This document shows positions 1-7,213 of a stretch of 9,503 bases of DNA, piece by piece. Under the pieces are notes generated by a model that was given only the letters and a program-made list of their open reading frames with translations, did not search any database and had not been told where the DNA came from. The translations under genes were made by a program, and so were the position numbers. Origin of the DNA: Candidatus Schekmanbacteria bacterium (GTDB lineage Bacteria; Schekmanbacteria; GWA2-38-11; J061); NCBI GenBank assembly GCA_003695725.1, contig RFHX01000233.1, positions 1-9,503 of the forward strand, written 5' to 3'. Position 1 is the first letter of the stretch. Every line of letters starts with the position of its first letter.

Positions 1-11
1 AAATAAAAGAG

Positions 12-46
12 AGCGGAAAATTGACAAGATTTTCCGCTTTTTTTTT
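12..46 (+). terminator. Rho-independent terminator of an upstream gene outside the window
   Basis: A perfect 10-bp stem (agcggaaaat at 12-21 pairs with attttccgct at 29-38) encloses a 7-base loop and runs into nine T residues at 38-46. This is a textbook intrinsic terminator read on the plus strand. The other side of the stem has no matching T tract, so it is probably one-directional. It ends a plus-strand gene to the left of the window and insulates the two-component operon that follows. Confidence 0.9.
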
Positions 47-72
47 GTATAAATTTTTATTTTTCATATAAA
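45..72 (+). promoter_or_regulatory. Possible sigma-70-type promoter for the two-component operon
   Basis: TTGTAT (45-50) and TATAAA (67-72) lie 16 bases apart, just after the terminator and upstream of the response regulator. The region is so AT-rich that chance matches are likely, and a second -10-like TATTAT sits at 74-79. The position is sensible, but the assignment is weak. Confidence 0.35.
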
Positions 73-121
73 ATATTATAGGAAAAGAAGAAACTTGTTT
101 TTTCAAAAAGAGGGAAGAAAG

Positions 122-829
122 TTGCCGAATAAAAAAATTCTTTTAGTTGATGATGACACAAAACTTGTTTCGATGGTTAAAAATTATCTTGAAAGGGATG
201 GCTATAAAATTATTCCTGCCTATGATGGTGAGAAAGCTTTGGAGCTTTTCGATAAGGAAAATCCTGACTTTATCATTCTTGACCTGATGCTTCCCAAAGT
301 TGATGGTTTAGATGTGTGTAAAGAGATAAGAAGCAAATCTAATATTCCAATTCTTATTCTTTCTGCCAGAGGAGAAGAAACAGATATTGTCGTAGGGCTT
401 GAAATTGGGGCAGATGATTATTTGAGCAAACCTTTTAGTTTGAGAGAACTTTCAGCTCGCGTGAGGGCTCTTTTAAGAAGGTCTTCCAAATCAGGTGTCA
501 AAGAAAAAACCAAGAAAGAATTTCTCAAGTTTTCTACATTCTCAATAGATTTCAAGAAGCATGAAGTGATCGTTGATAATAAAAAAGTCGATCTCACTGC
601 CACTGAATTTGCTCTATTAGCTCTCTTAGCGATGAATCCGGGTAGAGTTTTCACAAGAGATCAGCTTTTAGATGAAATAAGAGGCAGAGAACTCACACCA
701 TTTGACCGTTCAGTAGATATTCATATCAGCCATCTTAGACAAAAAATCAATGATACTGCCAAAGAGCCACAATATATCAAAACTGTCTGGGGTGTTGGAT
801 ACAAATTTGAGGACAGTGCTCAGGAATGA
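122..829 (+). CDS. OmpR/PhoB-family response regulator (CpxR/RstA-like)
   Basis: This is a DNA-binding response regulator of 235 residues from the preferred start. The receiver domain (about 4-118) has the acidic cluster D10-D11-D12, the phospho-acceptor D54 in a LDLMLP context, the switch S81 and the conserved K103-P104 pair. A winged-helix output domain (about 135-232) ends in the usual TVWGVGYKF-type wing. The segment LTPFDRSVDIHISHLRQK resembles the CpxR/RstA branch, which control envelope stress in enterobacteria; that is only a similarity judged by eye. The TTG at 122 is preferred because GAGG at 110-113 is well spaced before it and the protein then begins MPNKKILLVDDD, as usual for the family. 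An in-frame TTG at 95 would add nine residues. The stop overlaps the kinase start (ATGA), so the two are co-translated and D54 is presumably phosphorylated by that kinase. Confidence 0.93.
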   Translation: MPNKKILLVDDDTKLVSMVKNYLERDGYKIIPAYDGEKALELFDKENPDFIILDLMLPKVDGLDVCKEIRSKSNIPILILSARGEETDIVVGLEIGADDYLSKPFSLRELSARVRALLRRSSKSGVKEKTKKEFLKFSTFSIDFKKHEVIVDNKKVDLTATEFALLALLAMNPGRVFTRDQLLDEIRGRELTPFDRSVDIHISHLRQKINDTAKEPQYIKTVWGVGYKFEDSAQE

Positions 830-2253
830 GAATAGGTATCTATTGGAAAGTTATTACAATTTTCCTTTTATACATCTTTTTTTCAACAATTATTATTCTT
901 CTTATATATCATTTTACAGAATCTCCGGAATCGATTTCTGTCGATATACGGTCAGCAGTTATCAAGGATTCCCTTTTGACGGCGCAAGACCTTTCTCGAA
1001 TGATAAAAAAATCGGGCAAAAAGGGACATTATGAAGCTCTTGACAACCCCTCAATAAAATACTTCCTAGAAAAGACAAATAGAAAAATCAGATTGTCAAA
1101 TATAGCGGGAAAAGTCCTTTATGATTCCGTCAAAGGGAGAGTCTATGGCGGAAATGTGATAAATTATGACAAAATATCAGAAATCCTCTCCAAAGGTATT
1201 CTTATTGAAGGTGGTTATAGCGGCTGGTTTCGCAGTACAGTGGAAGTATATGTTCCCATTAAAGTAGATAACGAAGTTTTGGGTATATTGCAGATAAGTT
1301 ATCCAAAAATAAGTGAAAAAAGGGTTCGTTCAAACCTTAAATATGGAATTCTTGTTGAAGTTGCAGTGATATCCCTTCTTGCGCTATTTTTCTCGCGGCT
1401 TATTACTGCCCCTATAAAAAAACTTGAGACTGCAACAAAAATGGTGACTGACGGAAATCTCGGTTATCAGGTTGATATTAGGACGAATGATGAAATAGGC
1501 GGACTTGCCAAAGATTTTAATGAAATGTCTAAAAAACTTGCTGATATGACTCGCCAACGAATTGAATTGACTGCAGATATTTCACATGAACTACGCTCTC
1601 CACTTGCTAGGATTAAAACTGCAGCTGAAATGATGACACTTGACCGAAATAATCCTCAACAGTTGGAAAAATATCAGCAGACAATATCTCAAGAGATTGA
1701 AGAATTGAATATTCTGATTGAGGACCTTCTCGAGCTTTCCAAACTCGAACTTGATAAAGTAGAGCTTAATTTGGAGTATTCAAATCCTTCAAATATAATT
1801 TCAGAGATTATAGACAGAGTAAAACCATTGGCAGAAAAAAAAGATATCAAAATAGAATATAAGCAGGACAATAATACACCAAATATTATGCTTGATATTC
1901 ACAGAATGAGACGAGCTCTTAGCAATATAATTGAAAATGCAATAAAGTTTACAAATCAAAATGGACATATTATTATTGCAGAATCCTTCAAAGGTGATTC
2001 ACTAACTATCAGTGTAGCTGATGATGGAGTAGGAGTGCCGGAAAGCGAATTGTCATCGATATTTGAGAGATTCTACCGCATAGATAAATCACGTGCGCGT
2101 CAGACTGGAGGGACAGGGCTTGGTCTAGCGATTGCAAAATCGATAGTTGAAAGGCATGGAGGTAAAATTGTTGCAAGGAAATCAGATATGGGAGGACTTG
2201 AAATAGTTATTTCAATTCCTACTCCGGGTTTTTCAAAACATTCTTTTATTTAA
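826..2253 (+). CDS. Membrane sensor histidine kinase with HAMP domain
   Basis: This 475-residue inner-membrane kinase is the cognate partner of the preceding regulator. Two membrane segments (about 9-28 and 174-192) flank a periplasmic sensor of about 140 residues that I cannot assign to a ligand class. Its end (GWFRSTVEVYVPI, then LGILQISYP) looks like a Cache/PAS-type fold. A HAMP linker follows at about 190-243. The HisKA helix carries the phospho-accepting H254 in DISHELRSPLARIK. The ATPase domain shows the N box (N367/N371), the G1 box DDGVGVP (399-405), the F box FERFY (413-417) and the G2 box GGTGLGLAI (428-436), so all catalytic motifs are intact. The ISHELRSPL context is like that of CpxA-type kinases. 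The gene starts inside the regulator's stop codon, and its last 8 bases overlap the convergent nitrogenase-like gene. Confidence 0.94.
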   Translation: MRIGIYWKVITIFLLYIFFSTIIILLIYHFTESPESISVDIRSAVIKDSLLTAQDLSRMIKKSGKKGHYEALDNPSIKYFLEKTNRKIRLSNIAGKVLYDSVKGRVYGGNVINYDKISEILSKGILIEGGYSGWFRSTVEVYVPIKVDNEVLGILQISYPKISEKRVRSNLKYGILVEVAVISLLALFFSRLITAPIKKLETATKMVTDGNLGYQVDIRTNDEIGGLAKDFNEMSKKLADMTRQRIELTADISHELRSPLARIKTAAEMMTLDRNNPQQLEKYQQTISQEIEELNILIEDLLELSKLELDKVELNLEYSNPSNIISEIIDRVKPLAEKKDIKIEYKQDNNTPNIMLDIHRMRRALSNIIENAIKFTNQNGHIIIAESFKGDSLTISVADDGVGVPESELSSIFERFYRIDKSRARQTGGTGLGLAIAKSIVERHGGKIVARKSDMGGLEIVISIPTPGFSKHSFI

Positions 2254-3613
2254 TACTTTTTTCAATATCTGCCGCAAAGGAGATAGCGCCTCTGAAACCA
2301 AGATGTGTCGCACAATTTCCATAAGCATTTACAGATACAGTAGGGATATTGAGAGGCAGGATTCTGTTTTTTGTCATTCGATTCCCAATGAATAGGTCAG
2401 GTTTGTTTTCTATTAGAAACTTTTCCTGTTCGATGTAATTTTGCCCCGTAAATATCCAAGGATTTTCACCGTATTTATTTAGAATTTCTTCTAACCTCCC
2501 AGCTTCTTCCAAATCATAATGATAGAATCCAATACCTATGGGTTTCATTCCAAGTTCAAGGCAAAATTTTAATATTGATAGAACTCTTGGTGCTCCACCT
2601 GATATAAAGAGGCGTTTATTTTTTAATCTTGCAGATATTTCTTTAAATTCTTTTTCTGATTTCAAAGCTTCTTCCTCTATCTTTGCAGCCGCTTTTTTGC
2701 TGCAGCCTGTTTTTTCAACAATTTCGATAAACCATCTTCTGCTTTCTGAAATTCCAATCGGCTGAAGCCCTGAAACATATTCCATTCCAAACTTTTCTTT
2801 CATCATTTTTGCATAAAATCTTCCTCCTGAACCGCATAAAACTGCATTTATTATTGCAGAAGATGATTTACGAATTTCTTCAATTGATGAATAATAAGGA
2901 ATAAAACGCACTGAAATACCTGCCATTGAAAGGACTCTTTTTATTTCTTCCATATCATTTTTAGTTATTGATGCCATATTTATAACATTTACAAGTTGTG
3001 GAACTTTTTCTTCCTTTTCTACTAATGACATAAGCTGACTATATGCAAAATGGTATCCCTTTTTCCAGTTTAACCCTTTGATACCGGCGCAATTGATTGC
3101 TTTTACTTTTTTCCCTGTTCGCTTTTGGACATTTTTAACAACAGACTCTACATCATCACCTATAATTGCAGTAGAGCAAGTGCTGAAAACCCAGACGACT
3201 TCAGGTTTGAGACGGTTATGGATTTCCAATATTGCATTGAAGAGCTTTTCTTCTGCGCCAAAGACAATATCATCTTCGACAATCTTTGTGGTAAATGCTC
3301 TATTTTCAAAGGGATTGCATAATTCAGTTGAAATTTCACGGATGTCTTTATAAAGGAAGGATACGACATTCCGATGCATTGAGCATCCAGAAGGCCCATG
3401 GACAAGGCAAACTCCCCCTTTTATCCGATACAGCATAGTATATGCCGCATACATAGGGCACAAAGTAACGAGAGGGCTTTGAAGGGACTGACAATTAGAA
3501 AGGTTTGATACTTTTTTGTTTTTTATTTCTTCAAAAAAATCTTTAGCGGTACCGGAAAAACATTTAGTTTCCGTTGGGTTTAAATTTATTCCACATTCAA
3601 CTCTGTTATTCAT
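2246..3613 (-). CDS. Nitrogenase component 1-like protein (NifD/NifE superfamily), solitary
   Basis: The 455-residue product belongs to the nitrogenase component-1 oxidoreductase family (NifD/K, NifE/N, BchN/B, CfbD and relatives). Three cysteines match the P-cluster or equivalent Fe-S ligand pattern: C52 in LCPMYA, C77 in HGPSGC and C146 in FSTCSTAIIGDD. Their spacing (25 and 69) is close to that of NifD Cys62, Cys88 and Cys154. C260 (AVLCGSGGRFYA) sits where NifD and NifE have their cofactor cysteine. The C-terminal part has the family's KPDLFIGNR block (404-412). By rough alignment, the position of the NifD cofactor histidine (His442) holds V428 or N429, with H437 matching a later conserved histidine, so a NifE-like scaffold or a divergent reductase seems likelier than a true dinitrogenase. 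Extra cysteines occur at 7, 18 and 41. Both neighbours are unrelated, so it is a single-gene unit. A modest AGGT precedes the ATG. The substrate is unknown. Confidence 0.88.
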   Translation of the reverse strand: MNNRVECGINLNPTETKCFSGTAKDFFEEIKNKKVSNLSNCQSLQSPLVTLCPMYAAYTMLYRIKGGVCLVHGPSGCSMHRNVVSFLYKDIREISTELCNPFENRAFTTKIVEDDIVFGAEEKLFNAILEIHNRLKPEVVWVFSTCSTAIIGDDVESVVKNVQKRTGKKVKAINCAGIKGLNWKKGYHFAYSQLMSLVEKEEKVPQLVNVINMASITKNDMEEIKRVLSMAGISVRFIPYYSSIEEIRKSSSAIINAVLCGSGGRFYAKMMKEKFGMEYVSGLQPIGISESRRWFIEIVEKTGCSKKAAAKIEEEALKSEKEFKEISARLKNKRLFISGGAPRVLSILKFCLELGMKPIGIGFYHYDLEEAGRLEEILNKYGENPWIFTGQNYIEQEKFLIENKPDLFIGNRMTKNRILPLNIPTVSVNAYGNCATHLGFRGAISFAADIEKSIK

Positions 3614-3657
3614 AGCATAACCTAAGTCTGAGAATTTCAGAAATTTACAGTTATCTG

Positions 3658-3685
3658 CTTTTAGTCAGAATTAAAAAATAGTCAA
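3658..3685 (-). promoter_or_regulatory. Possible promoter of the nitrogenase-like gene
   Basis: On the minus strand, TTGACT (complement of 3680-3685) is followed after 16 bases by TAAAAG (complement of 3658-3663). This lies about 45 bases before the ATG of the nitrogenase-like gene. The -35 match is good and the -10 match is only fair. No enhancer-type -24/-12 (sigma-54) signature of the kind found before many nif operons was seen. Confidence 0.35.
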
Positions 3686-3763
3686 CAAAGAGAAGAATGG
3701 AATAGGATTTAACATTGTTTTATGCTCTACCAAAAATTAGGCAAGCTGAATAACATCAAGCCG

Positions 3764-3790
3764 TTGACATTTCTACTTTGCCTTTACAAT
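3764..3790 (+). promoter_or_regulatory. Possible upstream promoter for the tol operon
   Basis: A perfect -35 hexamer TTGACA (3764-3769) is followed by TACAAT (3785-3790), a five-of-six -10 match, but the 15-base spacer is shorter than ideal. It may be an alternative start for the tol operon, upstream of the better-spaced promoter at 3805-3833. Confidence 0.35.
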
Positions 3791-3804
3791 CGCTAATCTA
3801 TTCG

Positions 3805-3833
3805 TTGACTTGCCAGCTTATTTCAGTTAGATT
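3805..3833 (+). promoter_or_regulatory. Probable tol operon promoter
   Basis: TTGACT (3805-3810) and TAGATT (3828-3833) are separated by the ideal 17 bases and lie 33 bases before the tolQ ATG. This predicts a short leader carrying the Shine-Dalgarno AAGGTGAG at 3855-3862. It is the best-spaced candidate in the divergent region and is overlapped by an inverted repeat. Confidence 0.55.
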
Positions 3834-3848
3834 TAATATACAATCTAA
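3827..3848. promoter_or_regulatory. Inverted repeat over the predicted tolQ -10 box (candidate operator)
   Basis: TTAGATT (3827-3833) and its exact complement AATCTAA (3842-3848) flank 8 bases, covering the predicted -10 element and start point. A third copy of the AATCTA half lies at 3795-3800, upstream of the -35. A repressor or regulator site is possible. A short 7-bp repeat in AT-rich DNA can also arise by chance. Confidence 0.3.
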
Positions 3849-3865
3849 AAATAGAAGGTGAGATT

Positions 3866-4621
3866 ATGTTTGGACTTGACTCTTCTCTTATCCCGGAAGG
3901 GAGTGTATTGTTTCTGGTTCTAAAAGCCGGATTGGTGGTAAAAATTGTAATCTTAATATTATTATTGATGTCAATAATATCATGGGCAATTATCTTTTCC
4001 AAAAGCGTCACTTATAGAAGGGCGGCAAAAGAAACTGAAAAGTTTCAAGAATATTTTTGGAAAAGCAGGGATCTGAATAGTGTTGATGATAATATTTTAC
4101 AGTTCAAATATTCTCCTGTTGCTCAGGTATTTCACACTGGCTATCAGGAGTTTCGAAAAATAAATGGACAAAAAAATTCGTCCGCCCAAGATGAAAAAGA
4201 TAATACAGTCTCTCCAAGAGGAATGATTGCCGGCAGTGCAGATGGAATCGATAACATAAGCAGGGCATTAAGGCGGGCAACTGTTTCAGAGATTACTAAA
4301 CTTGAAAGTGCGCTTACTTTCCTTGCTACGACAGGAAGCACAGCTCCCTTTATAGGTCTTTTTGGTACTGTATGGGGCATTATGACTTCATTCCATGGGA
4401 TAGGATTAAAAGGGTCAGCTTCTCTTGCAGTAGTTGCGCCTGGAATTTCAGAAGCATTGATTGCAACAGCTATCGGTTTGGTTGCGGCAATACCGGCAGT
4501 AGTTGCCTATAATTATCTTTTGCGGCGAGTAAGAGTTTTTTCCAGCCAGATGGACAATTTTTCCTCTGATTTTCTGAATATCATTAAAAGATATCTTATG
4601 CAGGATTCAGGAAGGCAGTAA
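3866..4621 (+). CDS. tolQ: TolQ, MotA/TolQ/ExbB-family proton channel subunit
   Basis: TolQ forms the inner-membrane proton channel with TolR and uses the proton gradient to drive TolA. The 251-residue protein has a first membrane helix at about 22-45, a large cytoplasmic loop containing the family block SPVAQVFHTGYQEF (83-96), a second helix around GSTAPFIGLFGTVWGIM (157-173) and a third at about 192-217 (SEALIATAIGLVAAIPAVV). T168 and T201 sit at the usual channel-lining threonine positions. It is about 20 residues longer than E. coli TolQ; the extra length is a polar insert near 99-130 in the cytoplasmic loop. The start has a strong, well-spaced AAGGTGAG. ExbB is the main alternative, but tolB and pal in the same operon favour TolQ. 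Confidence 0.93.
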   Translation: MFGLDSSLIPEGSVLFLVLKAGLVVKIVILILLLMSIISWAIIFSKSVTYRRAAKETEKFQEYFWKSRDLNSVDDNILQFKYSPVAQVFHTGYQEFRKINGQKNSSAQDEKDNTVSPRGMIAGSADGIDNISRALRRATVSEITKLESALTFLATTGSTAPFIGLFGTVWGIMTSFHGIGLKGSASLAVVAPGISEALIATAIGLVAAIPAVVAYNYLLRRVRVFSSQMDNFSSDFLNIIKRYLMQDSGRQ

Positions 4622-4623
4622 TT

Positions 4624-5043
4624 ATGGAGCCAATGAAATCTGAGATGTCAACTTTGTCGGATATCAATGTTACTCCCTTTGTGGATGTAATGCTCGTACT
4701 TCTTGTCATTTTTATGGTTACAGCTCCTATGCTTTTTCAAGGTGTCGATGTTGATCTTCCGGAGGCAAATTCAAAACAAAATGTTGAGTTGAGTAATGAG
4801 GAATTGATATTAACGATTACCGCAAATAAAACTATCCTTCTAAATAAAGAACCTGTTTCTCTTAAAGATTTACCTTCAAAACTGCGAGAATTATCAGAAA
4901 AGAAGAATGCTAAGAACCTTTATCTTCGTTCAGATAAAAATGTGCCTTATGGTTTCGTAGTAAAGATAATGGCCGCAGCAAGAAGAGCTGGTATATCGCG
5001 GTTGGGAATGGTAACTGAGGAGGAACAGGAAGGCATTGAATAA
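4624..5043 (+). CDS. tolR: TolR, ExbD/TolR-family biopolymer transport protein
   Basis: TolR is the single-span partner of TolQ. Its 139 residues (E. coli has 142) comprise a short cytoplasmic tail, one membrane helix (about 17-38) and a periplasmic domain. The helix carries the protonatable aspartate D21 in INVTPFVDVMLVLLVIFMV, the residue that couples proton flow to motion in this family. The periplasmic part ends with the usual block NLYLRSDKNVPYGFVV and a MAAARRAGISRLGMVTE helix-strand. The gene begins two bases after the tolQ stop, with AGGAAGG (4609-4615) inside the end of tolQ as its ribosome site. ExbD is the alternative name by sequence, and context favours TolR. Confidence 0.93.
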   Translation: MEPMKSEMSTLSDINVTPFVDVMLVLLVIFMVTAPMLFQGVDVDLPEANSKQNVELSNEELILTITANKTILLNKEPVSLKDLPSKLRELSEKKNAKNLYLRSDKNVPYGFVVKIMAAARRAGISRLGMVTEEEQEGIE

Positions 5044-5058
5044 TGAAAGATAAAAGAA

Positions 5059-5874
5059 ATGCCTGCGCTAAAAATAGAGAAGAAATACATCTTTGTATCA
5101 TTTATAATCCATTCTTTGGTGCTTTTGTTGTTAGTATGGTTTTCTGATTTTGGTTCACGTCTCTATATTCCTGTTGATGCTATATATGTGGATATTGTCC
5201 AACAACCTAAACCTGTTATCAAGGCAGTTGCAAAGAAAGAAATAGACAAGATTGAGAGGAAACTTGATGTAAAAGAAAAGAAAATTGAAAAAAAAGACTT
5301 GATGAAAAATGTAAAAAAAGAAGCCAAAAAAAAGATAGTACCTCCCCAAAAAAAAGCAGCTGTAAAGAAAATCGTGCCGCCGAATCCCCAAAAAAAATTG
5401 CCGCATAAGGAAAAAAATGAAACAAGGGCTCCACAGGAAGAAAAAAAATATTCTACTGAAGAGGATTTCAAGAAAATGATGGAAAGCATCGAGAGTATTT
5501 CAAAGGAAGTTGAAAACAAGAGAATAGCGGAAAAGAAAAGAGCAATCGCATTGCGTACGAGCAGGGAATTGAAAGGCAGTATCGAAGATATGAGATTTCG
5601 CCTATATTATGACAGAATTTGGTTTAAGATAAAAGAATCTTGGATTCTTCCAGATATTCCGGAGGTTGATGAAAGCAAATTAACTGCAATTGTTTTAATC
5701 AAGATTAGAAAAGACGGTGAGATAATTGAGAGAAGTTTTGAAAAGCGTTCAGGAAATTATATTTTTGACAATTCTGCAATGAAGGCAATTATCAAGGCGA
5801 ATCCATTACCTCCTGTGCCTGAGGGATTAGCAGACGATATATTAGAAGTAGGGGTGAGGTTTATACCGGAATGA
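5059..5874 (+). CDS. tolA: TolA/TonB-like energy transducer
   Basis: This 271-residue protein would carry energy from TolQ-TolR across the periplasm. One N-terminal membrane helix (about 11-30) contains S14-X3-H18, the SX3H motif used by TonB and TolA to engage their motor. A Lys/Glu-rich middle (about 55-175) includes a repeated KKIVPP (91-96 and 103-108). The C-terminal TonB/TolA domain (about 178-271) starts YYDRIWFKIKESW and ends with a NPLPPVPEG segment and EVGVRFIPE. The middle region is much shorter than in E. coli TolA (421 residues), and the proline motif is TonB-like. Placement between tolR and tolB supports the TolA role. The ribosome site is weak (AAAG), suggesting coupling to tolR, 15 bases upstream. 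Seven A7-A8 runs occur between 5288 and 5448. The stop overlaps the tolB start. Confidence 0.85.
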   Translation: MPALKIEKKYIFVSFIIHSLVLLLLVWFSDFGSRLYIPVDAIYVDIVQQPKPVIKAVAKKEIDKIERKLDVKEKKIEKKDLMKNVKKEAKKKIVPPQKKAAVKKIVPPNPQKKLPHKEKNETRAPQEEKKYSTEEDFKKMMESIESISKEVENKRIAEKKRAIALRTSRELKGSIEDMRFRLYYDRIWFKIKESWILPDIPEVDESKLTAIVLIKIRKDGEIIERSFEKRSGNYIFDNSAMKAIIKANPLPPVPEGLADDILEVGVRFIPE

Positions 5875-7196
5875 AGAATAAGAACAGAGAATTTTTGAAA
5901 AGAGCGATTTTGTTTTTTATCTTTCTATTTTTATCCTTTAATACAGTATTAGTGAAGGCGAAGGTTTATATCGATATCAATTCCCCTTTTCTGAGGAAGA
6001 TACCTGTCATCATTGGAGGATATATTTTAGATGATGAAGAATCGAGCAAAAAACTTAGAGAAGAGACAACTGCGGTGCTGAAAGATGACTTGGATTATTC
6101 TGGTTATTTTGATGTCAAAGAAATCCTTTATTTTAAAACAGTATTGGAGAAGGAGAATTTCCAGAAACTACCTGAAGACATTGATGCATCCATCTATATA
6201 AACAGTAAAATTACATATCAGAACAATATATTGACTGTAGAATTTCGTCTTTATGATGTAGTGGAAAAGAAATTTGTTTTAGGACGCAGGTATCGTGGAA
6301 GGGCAGAGGATGTAAGAAGAATCTCTCATCGCTTTGCTGACCAAATATTAGAGAAAGTAACTGGTGTAAGAGGTCCTTTTGAATCAAAAATTGCCTATAT
6401 ATCTGAAACAAAGGGTAAAAAAAGACTTATCGTTTCTGATTATGATGGTTCAAACAAAAAGGTAGTAAGAGAAAACAATACAATCATTGCTTCACCTGTA
6501 TGGTCTCGCGATGGCAAAAAACTTGCATATACATCTTACAGAAGCGGTAAGCCGTCTCTTTATATCGCAGATTTCAGCACCGGCAAAGAGAAAAGAATTC
6601 CTCTTCCGGGCACTTTGCCATTGGCAGGAGATTGGTCGCCATCGGGAAATAAATTGGCGATAACAATAACGATTGACGGCAATCCTGATATCTATATTTT
6701 AAATTTGGATAGTAATAAGATAGAAAAAATCATTTCAAGCAGATATATAGATGTTTCCCCATCCTTTTCACCTGATGGAACAAAAATTGCTTTTACATCA
6801 AACAGGCATGGAAGTCCGCAGATTTTTGTCAGTGACTTGAATGGTAGAAACATAAGAAGAGTGTCGTATGAAGGAAGTTATAATGCTGATCCTGCATGGT
6901 CCCCTGAGGGTGACAAGATTGCATTTTCATCGAGAAATAATGGCAGATTTCACATTGCCGTCGTCAATCGCGACGGCACCGGTTTGCGTTATCTTACAGA
7001 AGGATTGGGCAATGATGAGGCTCCTTCATGGTCGCCTGATGGTAGATTTATTACTTTTACATCGAACAGAAATGGTATATATAAAATATATATAATGAGT
7101 TCGAATGGTACTAATCAAAAAAAGATTGGTGCTAAAATAGGAAAAGAAACAGAACCGCACTGGTCACTGAGAAAATCATATAGAGGAACCTTTTAA
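5871..7196 (+). CDS. tolB: TolB, periplasmic beta-propeller protein of the Tol-Pal system
   Basis: TolB is the periplasmic partner that binds Pal and links it to the inner-membrane Tol machinery. The 441-residue precursor (E. coli 430) has a Sec signal peptide with a hydrophobic core at about 12-28 and likely cleavage after VKA (residue 30). The N-terminal TolB domain (about 31-165) contains the family phrase [10 protein letters not shown] propeller of WD40-like PD40 repeats follows, visible as recurring WS-DG blocks: [15 protein letters not shown] (208-222), [13 protein letters not shown] (253-265), [15 protein letters not shown] (296-310), [15 protein letters not shown] (340-354), [15 protein letters not shown] (384-398), and a closing EPHWS (428-432). 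It starts within the tolA stop (ATGA), showing translational coupling. No damage or missing blade is apparent. Confidence 0.96.
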   Translation: MKNKNREFLKRAILFFIFLFLSFNTVLVKAKVYIDINSPFLRKIPVIIGGYILDDEESSKKLREETTAVLKDDLDYSGYFDVKEILYFKTVLEKENFQKLPEDIDASIYINSKITYQNNILTVEFRLYDVVEKKFVLGRRYRGRAEDVRRISHRFADQILEKVTGVRGPFESKIAYISETKGKKRLIVSDYDGSNKKVVRENNTIIASPVWSRDGKKLAYTSYRSGKPSLYIADFSTGKEKRIPLPGTLPLAGDWSPSGNKLAITITIDGNPDIYILNLDSNKIEKIISSRYIDVSPSFSPDGTKIAFTSNRHGSPQIFVSDLNGRNIRRVSYEGSYNADPAWSPEGDKIAFSSRNNGRFHIAVVNRDGTGLRYLTEGLGNDEAPSWSPDGRFITFTSNRNGIYKIYIMSSNGTNQKKIGAKIGKETEPHWSLRKSYRGTF

Positions 7197-7213
7197 TATG
7201 TGGGAGGAATAAT

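Noticed and set aside
95-121. Upstream TTG start of the response regulator
   Set aside because: It adds nine residues (MFFQKEGRK) not typical of the receiver domain. The TTG at 122 has a better Shine-Dalgarno and gives the standard family N-terminus. It is not excluded.
3739-3823. Apparent long-range match between aggcaagctgaataa and cttgccagcttattt in the intergenic region
   Set aside because: Beyond a 6-base ggcaag/cttgcc core the two do not align well in either orientation, so I treat it as chance.
5043-5058. ATG overlapping the tolR stop as a start for the tolA-like gene
   Set aside because: It is in a different frame from the transducer and matches no family sequence.
5163-5519. Overlapping minus-strand frames rich in Phe opposite the tolA-like gene
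   Set aside because: The Phe runs are simply the complement of AAA/AAG lysine codons in the transducer linker. No ribosome site or conserved feature was seen.
6493-7165. Repeated WSPDG-type units as a possible DNA repeat array or CRISPR
   Set aside because: The repetition is at protein level (TolB propeller blades), with divergent DNA and no constant spacer length. No CRISPR is present in the window.
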